Shown here piece after piece: positions 33,209 to 41,251 of a DNA stretch of 55,633 nucleotides. The DNA comes from Acidobacteriota bacterium (lineage in GTDB: Bacteria > Acidobacteriota > Terriglobia > UBA7540). The notes under the pieces were generated by a model. The model saw only the letters and a program-made list of their open reading frames with translations. It ran no database searches and was not told where the DNA came from. Every line of letters begins with the position of its first letter. Positions within the stretch are counted from its first letter, which is position 1. The DNA lies in contig QHZN01000082.1 of assembly GCA_003225365.1 (NCBI GenBank), positions 1 to 55,633 on the forward strand, read 5' to 3'. The translations under genes were made by a program, and so were the position numbers.

Positions 33209-34606
33209 ATGAGCACTCTGCCGGAATGGGCCATTCGGAAACTGGTTTTTCCCTTGTGGTCGCTGCGTGACCATCCCGGTTACCGCGGCGATTTACGAGA
33301 TTTTCTGCGGACTCAATTCCTTTCCCGCGCCCAAATCGAGGCGCTTCAGTTGGAGCGGTTGAATAAGCTCCTTAAGCACGCGTACGCCCAATGCCCCTTT
33401 TACCGCCGGCGATTGGCCGAAGCTGGGATCAACGGCGACAGGTTGCCTTCACTAGACGCGTTCAAGGCGTTGCCCCTTCTCGGGAAGCGCGACATCCAGG
33501 ACAACGGAGCGGAAATGCTGGCGACGGACTTCTCCGAATCGGACCGGGTACGCAATCAGACTGGCGGTTCCACCGGCAGTCCGCTGCAATTCTACGTGGA
33601 CAAGCGGCGCTTCGACTCGAGGCTTGCGAGCACGGTTCGGCACAACGGCTGGGCGGGTTACCAGCCCGGGGACTGGTGTGCGGAATTATGGGGCGCGCGG
33701 CTCGACGAGGTTGCCGGCCGAGGATGGTGGGATGGGTGCCGTAACAGGTTTCTCTACCGTCTGGTGCCGTTGAACACTTCCCTGATCCGGCCGGAAGACT
33801 GGGACCTCTTCATTACGGCGCTCAGGAAGAGGCGTCCGCGTTTCATCGTGGCCTACACCCAATCCGCCGTGCTCTTCGCACATTACCTCCGGGAAAAACG
33901 CGTTGACGACATTCGGTTCGAATCCCTCATCACCACCGCGGAAGTCTTGCTTCCCGGACAGCGCGAGTTCCTCCAGGAAACCTTTGGGGGACGAGTATTC
34001 AATCGCTACGGGTGCCGCGAGGTCAGCGTCATCGCGAGCGAATGCGAACATCACCGCGGCCTGCACGTGAACGCGGAGGCCTTGCTGGTCGAAATTGCCG
34101 CTGATCCATACTTGCCGGCCCCTGGCGGAAAAGTGGTGATCACCGACCTTTTGAATTTCAGCATGCCGCTCATCCGTTATGAGATCGGCGATGTCGGCCA
34201 GTGGAGCGAGAATCAAGAGTGCCCTTGTGGCCGCGCACTGCCGTTACTTGCCGATATTCAAGGGCGCATCACGGACTTCCTGGTTTTGTCCCACGGCCTC
34301 AAGGTTTCCGGGCCCTCACTCACTCTGGTTGTCTCCGACATGCCGGACGTCCGGCAAGTGCAATTCATTCAGAAGAGCGGGGACGAAGTTACGCTTCGAG
34401 TGGTGCCCGGGCATGCTTATGGGCCCGAAACCGCTGCGGAACTGCGGAAGAGGCTGTCGCTTTATCTCAAAGGTTTGGCACGGTTGCAAATTGAGCTGGT
34501 CGAAAGTATCCCTAGCCTAGCCTCCGGCAAGTATCGATTCGTAGTGAACGAATCGGAGTCTCAGGCGGCGGGCACGGAGGCTACACTGGAAGGGGCGAGA
34601 GCTTGA
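33209..34606 (+). CDS. CapK/PaaK-like adenylate-forming ligase, copy 1
   Basis: 465 residues. The ANL-type P-loop is TGGSTGSP (118-125), with YGCREVS in the position of the usual YG.TE, VVITDLLNFSMPLIRYEIGD in the core, and ECPCGRALP. The group (COG1541, PaaK/CapK) activates carboxylic acids as AMP esters; members in capsule loci have unknown substrates. The intact P-loop suggests activity, perhaps loading an acyl or amino acid onto the polysaccharide. It overlaps the next paralogue by 4 bases, so both are made together. No acyl carrier protein is nearby. Confidence 0.85.
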   Translation: MSTLPEWAIRKLVFPLWSLRDHPGYRGDLRDFLRTQFLSRAQIEALQLERLNKLLKHAYAQCPFYRRRLAEAGINGDRLPSLDAFKALPLLGKRDIQDNGAEMLATDFSESDRVRNQTGGSTGSPLQFYVDKRRFDSRLASTVRHNGWAGYQPGDWCAELWGARLDEVAGRGWWDGCRNRFLYRLVPLNTSLIRPEDWDLFITALRKRRPRFIVAYTQSAVLFAHYLREKRVDDIRFESLITTAEVLLPGQREFLQETFGGRVFNRYGCREVSVIASECEHHRGLHVNAEALLVEIAADPYLPAPGGKVVITDLLNFSMPLIRYEIGDVGQWSENQECPCGRALPLLADIQGRITDFLVLSHGLKVSGPSLTLVVSDMPDVRQVQFIQKSGDEVTLRVVPGHAYGPETAAELRKRLSLYLKGLARLQIELVESIPSLASGKYRFVVNESESQAAGTEATLEGARA

Positions 34607-35994
34607 GCCTGCTGAATGAGGCGTATATCAGAATCATACTCCCGGCCCTCCAACCGGAAAGCTACGGAGGGTTGGCGGGGCTGCTCCAGCATTACAGGAA
34701 GCTGGAAGGGAATACCCTCGAGCAAAATCGTAAATTTCAGTGGGCAGCTCTCCTTCGCCTCCTGACGCACGCTTACCAGAGCTCGCCTTTTTACCGCCGA
34801 CGAATGGACGAGGCGGGGGTGAGGCCAAACGCCAATTTGACCCCGCGCGACTTTGCCAAAATCCAGCCGCTTACGCGAGACGACATTCGGACGCACTTGG
34901 CCGAGCTCTGCTCCGACCGCTTTGCGCCCGAGGAGCTTGCCGAGGCTGCAACCGGCGGCACGACGGACACGCCGGTAGCCATTTTGCGCTCACGGTCATC
35001 CTTGCCGGAAAAGAATGCCGCACAGCTTTGTTTCAATCGCTGGGCCGGGTTCGAGCCCGGGGACAAGGTCTTTTATCTCTGGGGCGCGCGTCAGGACTAT
35101 AGCGAGAATCCCAGCTGGCGGTGGCGCCTTTACGACCGGCATCTCATGCGGCGAGTTTGGGCGCCCACCTCTCTTTTCAATGAATCGGTGCTGGAATCCT
35201 ATCGAATCAGCCTGAACCGCTTCAGGCCTCGCATTATCTACGCCTACCCCACCCCGCTGGCTTTGTTTTCGGAGTACTTGCGCGACAGTGGGAAGGAGTT
35301 TCACCGGCCAACCAGCGCGATTTTGACGGCCGAGCCCTTGCTTGAGAATCAGCGGCGGGTTATCGAAGAAACCTTGGGGTGCCGCGTATTTGAGCACTAT
35401 GGCAGCCGCGAGTTCGCGATGATCGCGGGCGAGTGCGAGCGGCATCAAGGACTGCACCTGAATCCGGCCGTGGCGTTTGTGGAGTTCGTTCCTGTGGAAG
35501 GCGCGGAAGTGGAGGGGCTTCACGAAATCCTCGTGACCGACCTCTTGAACTACGGCATGCCTTTGATCCGCTATCGAGTTAACGATTGTGTGCTCCTGGG
35601 CGCGGAAGCCTGCGCTTGTGGCCGGGGCTATCCCCTGATCCGGCAGATTACGGGCCGAACTACGGACGTCTTTCACCTTCCCAACGGCGACTTCGTTCCC
35701 GGCGTGGCATTGACCAACCGGGTGCTGAAAGTGTGTCCGGGTCTTAAGAAGGTCCAAGTGATTCAAGAGGCGCTGGATTTCTTTCGCGTGCGCTACGTGC
35801 CGGGAGCCGATTTTGTTCCCGCCGATTTGGATCTCCTCAGAACGAATCTGAAAAAGTTCTTCTCCGACATTGTCGATTGGACGTTCGAGAGCGTGGCGGA
35901 CATCGAGCGGGAACGGTCGGGGAAGACCCGGTTTTGTATTTCCTTTGTTGGCCGGTCTGAAAAAGTGTTGATAGCAGCAAATGCGCTGAAGTAA
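34603..35994 (+). CDS. CapK/PaaK-like adenylate-forming ligase, copy 2
   Basis: 463 residues, clearly paralogous to the preceding gene (shared HAYQSSPFYRRR, ITGRTTDVF, LVTDLLNYGMPLIRYR). The P-loop reads TGGTTDTP (117-124), so the glycine expected before the last TP/SP is Asp. The tyrosine region reads YGSREFA and the Cys pair ACACGRG is kept. The G-to-D change could weaken ATP binding, so this copy may be a partner or altered-specificity enzyme. The start is TTG 34603, overlapping the previous stop in TTGA, with AGGGG about 8 bases upstream. Confidence 0.83.
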   Translation: MSLLNEAYIRIILPALQPESYGGLAGLLQHYRKLEGNTLEQNRKFQWAALLRLLTHAYQSSPFYRRRMDEAGVRPNANLTPRDFAKIQPLTRDDIRTHLAELCSDRFAPEELAEAATGGTTDTPVAILRSRSSLPEKNAAQLCFNRWAGFEPGDKVFYLWGARQDYSENPSWRWRLYDRHLMRRVWAPTSLFNESVLESYRISLNRFRPRIIYAYPTPLALFSEYLRDSGKEFHRPTSAILTAEPLLENQRRVIEETLGCRVFEHYGSREFAMIAGECERHQGLHLNPAVAFVEFVPVEGAEVEGLHEILVTDLLNYGMPLIRYRVNDCVLLGAEACACGRGYPLIRQITGRTTDVFHLPNGDFVPGVALTNRVLKVCPGLKKVQVIQEALDFFRVRYVPGADFVPADLDLLRTNLKKFFSDIVDWTFESVADIERERSGKTRFCISFVGRSEKVLIAANALK

Positions 35995-36013
35995 TGCCCG
36001 GAGAATTTCCAGC

Positions 36014-37411
36014 ATGCTGCTCATTTTGGGCATCGTGATTATTTCGATATGCGTTGTGGTCACTTTGCTCTCCCCGCAAAACGGCCTGATGATTTATTGG
36101 GCGTGGTTCATCGTCCGCCCCCAAGAGATCGTGTTGGGATTGGGCGGCGAGCTTCCGCTCGAGCGAATTCTGGTCTTGGCATTGATTGCCTCTCTGGTCA
36201 TTCATCGCCGGCTGTTCAAGGGCGAACGTTTCCTTCTGGGTCGCATCTCCTGGGCTTTTTTGGGATTCCTCGGGGTCTGTTACCTCTCGATCCTCACCGC
36301 GGTTTGGAGGGGCGGCGCCCTGGTCACCGCAAACGACCTAGCCAAGACGTTTGTTTTTTTCTTCTGCTTCATCAACTTGATTACGGGGCCGAAAGAGTTG
36401 CGCCGGTTCCTCTGGGTTTACGTGGTCGGCATCGGCTGGGAAGCCGCTTCCTCGCTTTGGGCTTTTGGCGCGCATCCCTATTTTGCTCAGGGGATTCAGC
36501 GCGCCACCTCGTTGGAAGTAACTTGGGGAGACCCGAACATCACCGCCGCGAACCTGGCGTTGACGGTTCCCATCTTGGCTGTCCTGTTGAAGGGCGCCCG
36601 CGGGTTTCTTGGCAAATCCTTCCTGGTGGGATTAGGGGCTATGTATCTCATTTGCATTGTACTGACGGGATCGCGCGGTGGCGCGGTACTTACGGTAGTG
36701 GTGTTCCTGGGTTTGGCGCTGCAATCTTCGAAACGAATGTTTTTGATACCGGCCCTCCTCGCTTGCCTCGTTATCGCCTGGGCTGTTGTCCCGCCGGAAT
36801 ACCAGGAGCGGTACCGAACCTTGCTGGAGTTACGCGAGGATCTGACGAGCAGCAATCTCAATTCTTCGCAAGCCGAATCCGCCCAGGGCCGGCTGATCGG
36901 TTTTGAGGTGGCGATGCAGATGTTTATGGACAGGCCGATCCTCGGCGTGGGCTGTGGAGATTTTGCCGCCGCCTGGTGGGCCCGCGATCTCCCTTATTCC
37001 TATCACGGATTGAAGGGATGGCATCAGCCGCACAATCTGCCGGGGCAACTGCTCTCCGAGTTGGGATTGCTGGGGGCCCTTTCCTTCGGCTTCTTCATCT
37101 TCTCGATCATGCGCCAGGGCCGCGCCGCGCGCCGCGCGTTGCAGGCGTTACAGAACCCCGCACACGAATGGCTGATTTCCTTGACCAACGCCCTGGTGGT
37201 CGTGCTTGTGGCGCTTTTTGCAGGGGGATTATCGGGCCACAACCTCTACCGCTATAACTGGTATCTGGTCGGAGCCTTAGTTGTGGTGATCGTACGAATT
37301 GCGGAGCAGGAGAGAGCAGCCGCCCTGCCCGGCGAAAACGATTCCCTGGAAACCCTGACCCCATTGCCAGGTTTGGAAGAGGTCAAATTCATCGATGAGT
37401 GGGCGCGCTAA
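36014..37411 (+). CDS. O-antigen ligase/polymerase-like membrane protein
   Basis: 465 residues with about 11 membrane helices. The N-terminal segment with WAWFIVRPQEIVLG and the periplasmic loop with GWHQPHNLPGQLLSELG are characteristic of the putative O-glycosylation ligase associated with exosortase A (Wzy_C family). The two histidines in YHGLKGWHQPHN fall in the catalytic loop position of ligases and polymerases. It is the only candidate polymerase in the cluster, so it may polymerise the repeat unit or ligate glycan to PEP-CTERM proteins. It begins 19 bases after the second CapK-type gene. Confidence 0.85.
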   Translation: MLLILGIVIISICVVVTLLSPQNGLMIYWAWFIVRPQEIVLGLGGELPLERILVLALIASLVIHRRLFKGERFLLGRISWAFLGFLGVCYLSILTAVWRGGALVTANDLAKTFVFFFCFINLITGPKELRRFLWVYVVGIGWEAASSLWAFGAHPYFAQGIQRATSLEVTWGDPNITAANLALTVPILAVLLKGARGFLGKSFLVGLGAMYLICIVLTGSRGGAVLTVVVFLGLALQSSKRMFLIPALLACLVIAWAVVPPEYQERYRTLLELREDLTSSNLNSSQAESAQGRLIGFEVAMQMFMDRPILGVGCGDFAAAWWARDLPYSYHGLKGWHQPHNLPGQLLSELGLLGALSFGFFIFSIMRQGRAARRALQALQNPAHEWLISLTNALVVVLVALFAGGLSGHNLYRYNWYLVGALVVVIVRIAEQERAAALPGENDSLETLTPLPGLEEVKFIDEWAR

Positions 37412-37505
37412 AGGCAGAAGTCAGAAGTCAGGAGTCAGAAATCAAGAAGGGTGGAATCTTTTCTTCTGACTCCGCACTTCTAGCTTCTGAATTCTGACTT
37501 CCGAT
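37412..37505. repeat. Hairpin repeat, GTCAGAAGTCAG family (second copy)
   Basis: Left arm GCAGAAGTCAGAAGTCAGG, right arm CTTCTGAATTCTGACTTCC, with the same 7-base word as at 33110-33190. It separates the ligase gene from the GT4 gene. Confidence 0.65.
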
Positions 37506-37550
37506 TTATCCCTTTCGCGCCGCCAGTACGAAAAAAAGGAGTTTATCGTG

Positions 37551-38855
37551 ATGCAGCTAAACGCCCAAAGCGATGCCCCCGAGAGCCCGGTCTCGGGCCG
37601 GGGCTTGAGGGTGCTGGTTCTTGACGAGTGGATTCCCTATCCCCCGGACTCCGGCAAGCGAGCGCGAACCTGGAACATCTTGCGGCGGCTGGCTCGCCGT
37701 CACGATCTCGCCTTGCTATGCTACGGCGACCGCGAGGGGCGGGCCGCGAACGTTGTCCGCTCCGCCGGGATCGAGCTTCACACCGTCACGCCGCTTCCGG
37801 AACTCAAGGGATGGCAACTCTATTTATCTCTGCTCGTGAATCTTTTCTCTCCGCGGCCTTATTCAGTGTCGAAACATGATACCCGCCGCTTTCGGGAGCA
37901 ATTGCGGCGGCTGGCTGGGAGAAATCAAATTGATTTGATCCATTTCGAGTGGACGCCTTACGCGCGTTTCGCGGATGAAATTGCCGGAATCCCAACTTTG
38001 ATGATGGCTCACAACATCGAGGCGCAAATCTGGGCCCGGCGAGCAAGGCACAGCCGCACGTTCCTCGAGAGGATCTATTTCGGACTCCAAGGGAGGAAAA
38101 TGGCGTCGTTCGAGCGCCGCGCGATGGAGCGGGCGGACGCCGTCGCCACCGTGACCGATCTCGACCTGAACCAGGTGAGGAATTGGGGAATCCGCAGTCC
38201 GGCGCTTGTGGAAAACGGCGTGGACTTGGACGAATTCAGCCCCAGCCAAGAGCAGCCCGCCGCTTTGGAGATTCTCTGTCTCAGTTCGCTGGATTGGTTT
38301 CCCAACGTGGATGGCGTGAATTATTTGATTGATGAAGTAATGCCGCTCATTGTCGCTCGCATGCCGGCAGTCAGACTGCGGATTGTAGGCCGGCGGCCCC
38401 CGAAAGGGTTGCAAGACAAAATTGCGCGCCTCCCTTGGCTTGATTTTGTCGGCGAAGTTTCGGATGTGCGGCCGTGGCTCGCCAGAGCCAGCGTTGTCAT
38501 CGTGCCGCTGCGCATCGGGGGCGGCAGCCGAATCAAAATCCTCGAAGCCTTGGCCATGGGGAAGCCCGTGGTTTCCACGACGATTGGCGCCGAGGGCTTG
38601 GCGGTTTCGGGGGAAACGCACCTCCTCCTGGCAGACTCGCCTGAGGAACTGGCTCGGCGGACTATCGAGCTATTGAAGTCTCCAGAACTCGGCCCGCGCT
38701 TGGGAGAGCAGGGAAGGAAGCTGGTCCAAGAGCGATACAGTTGGGATCGCGCGGCGGATGCCCTCGAGGCCGCGTGGTTCAGTGCTTGCCGGTCCCGGGC
38801 CGTCGAGGTCGCCCCCGCTGCCAATCTCCTGAAGGAGGCCCACGGAAGTTTGTGA
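37551..38855 (+). CDS. GT4 glycosyltransferase, XrtA/EpsH1-associated type
   Basis: 434 residues. N-terminal RVLVLDEWIPYPPDSGKRARTW opens the donor-independent Rossmann half, HNIEAQIW is the mid-domain motif, and the C-terminal half has LVENGVDLDEF, GRRPPKGL, and VIVPLRIGGGSRIKILEALAMGKPVVST. The last includes the EX7E-type donor site of GT-B retaining enzymes. It matches the sugar transferases that accompany PEP-CTERM/EpsH1 loci. AGGAG lies upstream at usable spacing for both the GTG 37548 and the ATG 37551. Its stop overlaps the next gene's GTG start. Confidence 0.9.
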   Translation: MQLNAQSDAPESPVSGRGLRVLVLDEWIPYPPDSGKRARTWNILRRLARRHDLALLCYGDREGRAANVVRSAGIELHTVTPLPELKGWQLYLSLLVNLFSPRPYSVSKHDTRRFREQLRRLAGRNQIDLIHFEWTPYARFADEIAGIPTLMMAHNIEAQIWARRARHSRTFLERIYFGLQGRKMASFERRAMERADAVATVTDLDLNQVRNWGIRSPALVENGVDLDEFSPSQEQPAALEILCLSSLDWFPNVDGVNYLIDEVMPLIVARMPAVRLRIVGRRPPKGLQDKIARLPWLDFVGEVSDVRPWLARASVVIVPLRIGGGSRIKILEALAMGKPVVSTTIGAEGLAVSGETHLLLADSPEELARRTIELLKSPELGPRLGEQGRKLVQERYSWDRAADALEAAWFSACRSRAVEVAPAANLLKEAHGSL

Positions 38856-41230
38856 GCGAGAACTTCACCGTCTTGCACCTTCGTGCCAGCAATTTTGTGG
38901 GTGGGCCCGAAAACCAAATACTCCGCTACGCGGAGTGTGAGCGAAGCGGGCCTATCTCCACCCTCATCGGAACCTTTGTGGGCCTGGGGGAAGGCACCGA
39001 ATTCCTCGAGGCGGCAAAACGGCGCGGCCTCGAAACGCTGGCGCTGCCCGCCGGGCCCTTGGGCGACCTCCGCGCCGTCTGGGCTCTCACGCGCTTTCTC
39101 GGTGAGCGCGGCGTCGCTTTGCTCTCGACGCACGGATATCGGGCCGACATCATCGGTACGCTCGCGGGGCGTCTCAGCGGTGTGCCTGTCGTTCCGTTTC
39201 TCCGGGGATGGACGCGCGAGGATGCGAAGGTTCGCTTCTACGAGGCGCTCGGCCGGGCCTTCTTGCCTTTGGCGTCGCGCGTTGTTTGCCTCTCAAACCG
39301 TCAAGCAGAGAGGCTCGCCGGCCGGCGCTTCCTGGGGGCGAAGATTCGCGTGGTCGTAAACGCTGTGGAAACGTCTTGGGTGGATGGCAGGGACCGCGCC
39401 CTGGCCCGACAGGAACTATGCCGACGGTACGGCCTTCGGGAGGACTCCGCGCTGGTCGTGACGGCGGGGCGGCTAAGCCCTGAGAAAGGCACGTTGCACT
39501 TCGTTCGCGCCGCTCCCCAGGTCCGAAAGCTTTTCACGGCGGCGCGCTTCATCGTTTTTGGCGACGGGCCGCTTCGGGCGGAGTTGGAAGGTGTGGCCCG
39601 GACGGCCTGTCCGAATGGGGAAATTCTTTTTGCCGGCCATGTCGAGGATTTCCGGCGGCTCCTTCCGGGCGCCGACGTTCTGGTGAATGCGTCTTTGTCG
39701 GAGGAGATGCCGAACGCCGTCCTGGAAGCCATGGCTGCGGGAGTGCCGGTCATCGCTACAGATGTCGGAGGCGTAGCCGAAATCGCCGGCAACCATAGCC
39801 TGATTCTCATCCCTACATCAAATCCGGCCGCGATTGCCGATGCGGTTTCGGTCCTCTTGAGCGACTCCGCAAGCGCCAAGGAGCAAGGGCGCGCCGGCCA
39901 ACAGCGCGTCCGCGAAGCCTTCTCCACGGATCGCCAACGCGCGGCGCTCCACGCCCTGTACGAAGAGCTTATTCCAGGGTTGGCGGGTTCGCCAAAGGCC
40001 CTGAGCCCAGTCGAAGGGTGGGAAAGGCTCCGTGTTCCCGGTGGCAGTCAGGAAAAGGATGAGAGGGAAACTGTCTCCGCCCTTCGCAACACCAGGCAGC
40101 TTCCCTTCATTTCTGTCGTCGTTCCCGTGCGCAATGAGGAGGCCCACTTGGGAGTCGTCCTCGAAGACTTGCTTCGCCAGGACTACCCGCGCCATCGCTA
40201 CGAGATCTTGGTTGTGGATGGAGGCTCGACGGACCGAACGGCCGCCGTCATAGACCGCCATGCGCTCCGGTCTCCCGAAAGGGTGCGAGCCCTTCCTAAC
40301 TCGCACCGTTGGTCCAGTGCGGGCCGCAACGTGGGCGTTCGCGGCAGCCGGGGAGAAATCGTTGTCTTTGTGGACGGTCACTGCCGGATCCCAAGCCGCA
40401 CGCTATTGGCGGACACCGCGCGGCTGTTTGAAGAGACCGGCGCCGATGCTTTGGCAAGGCCCCAGCCCCTCACGATGTCGGGCAATACCCCGTTCCAAGA
40501 GGTCGTCGCTCATGTCCGGGCGACGGCCCTCGGGCACGGGCAGGGTTCCACAATTTATGCCTCGGATCGCGAGGGGTTTGTCAATCCCACGAGCTCCGGC
40601 GCCTCCTACCGCCGGTCGGTTTTCGGGCGCGTCGGAACTTACGATGAGTCGTTTGATGCCTGCGAAGATGTTGAATTCAATTTCCGCGTATGGAAAGGTG
40701 GCTTGCGGTCGTTTTTCAGCCCCGAGCTGGCGGTTTATTACCAGCCGCGGGCAAGCTTGCGCAAACTCTTCGCGCAGCTCGTTCGCTACGGGCGCGGACG
40801 CTTCGCTCTGGTCCGCAAGCATCGTGATGCACTCAGCTTTTCCCAGCTTGTCCCGGCGGGATTTGTGGCTTGGCTGGTTGCAGGTGGGCTGGGAGCGATT
40901 CAATCCTTCATCCTTCGGGAAGCTCTGCTGGCAACGGTTGTCATATACATGGCGCTGGTGCTGGGATTCTCCGCCGTGCTGGGCATCCGGCACGGCTGGC
41001 GGCATTTCTTTGTGGCCCCTTGCGTTTTCGTGACGATTCATGTCGCGTTGGGAACAGGCGCCTGGTTGGAATTCGGCAGCGGTTTCCTGAAAATGTTCCG
41101 CGGGAGTAAGCCGAGTCACCCTCGAGCGCCCGATCAAACGGAAGCGGGTCCAATTCCTTTGTCGGCAACACCCGACGCGTCGTCTCGCTTGGAAGAATCC
41201 CCCGTCCGGGTGACGAGGGACGGGTCGTAA
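38852..41230 (+). CDS. GT4-GT2 fusion glycosyltransferase with C-terminal membrane helices
   Basis: 792 residues. Residues 1-385 are a complete GT-B/GT4 enzyme (FVGGPENQI, AGRLSPEKGT, NASLSEEMPNAVLEAMAAGVP). After a linker of about 30 residues, a GT2 (GT-A) domain begins with PFISVVVPVRNEEAHL and ILVVDGGSTDRT, carries VFVDGHCRIP and the acceptor segment ACEDVEFNFR, and ends with two or three membrane helices (about 660-735). Both halves keep their catalytic motifs, so one protein could add two successive sugars at the membrane. The start is GTG 38852, overlapping the upstream stop in GTGA. The open frame before it is out of register with function. Confidence 0.88.
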   Translation: MSENFTVLHLRASNFVGGPENQILRYAECERSGPISTLIGTFVGLGEGTEFLEAAKRRGLETLALPAGPLGDLRAVWALTRFLGERGVALLSTHGYRADIIGTLAGRLSGVPVVPFLRGWTREDAKVRFYEALGRAFLPLASRVVCLSNRQAERLAGRRFLGAKIRVVVNAVETSWVDGRDRALARQELCRRYGLREDSALVVTAGRLSPEKGTLHFVRAAPQVRKLFTAARFIVFGDGPLRAELEGVARTACPNGEILFAGHVEDFRRLLPGADVLVNASLSEEMPNAVLEAMAAGVPVIATDVGGVAEIAGNHSLILIPTSNPAAIADAVSVLLSDSASAKEQGRAGQQRVREAFSTDRQRAALHALYEELIPGLAGSPKALSPVEGWERLRVPGGSQEKDERETVSALRNTRQLPFISVVVPVRNEEAHLGVVLEDLLRQDYPRHRYEILVVDGGSTDRTAAVIDRHALRSPERVRALPNSHRWSSAGRNVGVRGSRGEIVVFVDGHCRIPSRTLLADTARLFEETGADALARPQPLTMSGNTPFQEVVAHVRATALGHGQGSTIYASDREGFVNPTSSGASYRRSVFGRVGTYDESFDACEDVEFNFRVWKGGLRSFFSPELAVYYQPRASLRKLFAQLVRYGRGRFALVRKHRDALSFSQLVPAGFVAWLVAGGLGAIQSFILREALLATVVIYMALVLGFSAVLGIRHGWRHFFVAPCVFVTIHVALGTGAWLEFGSGFLKMFRGSKPSHPRAPDQTEAGPIPLSATPDASSRLEESPVRVTRDGS

Positions 41231-41251
41231 ACGGTTTTGAGGTTGGCCGGC

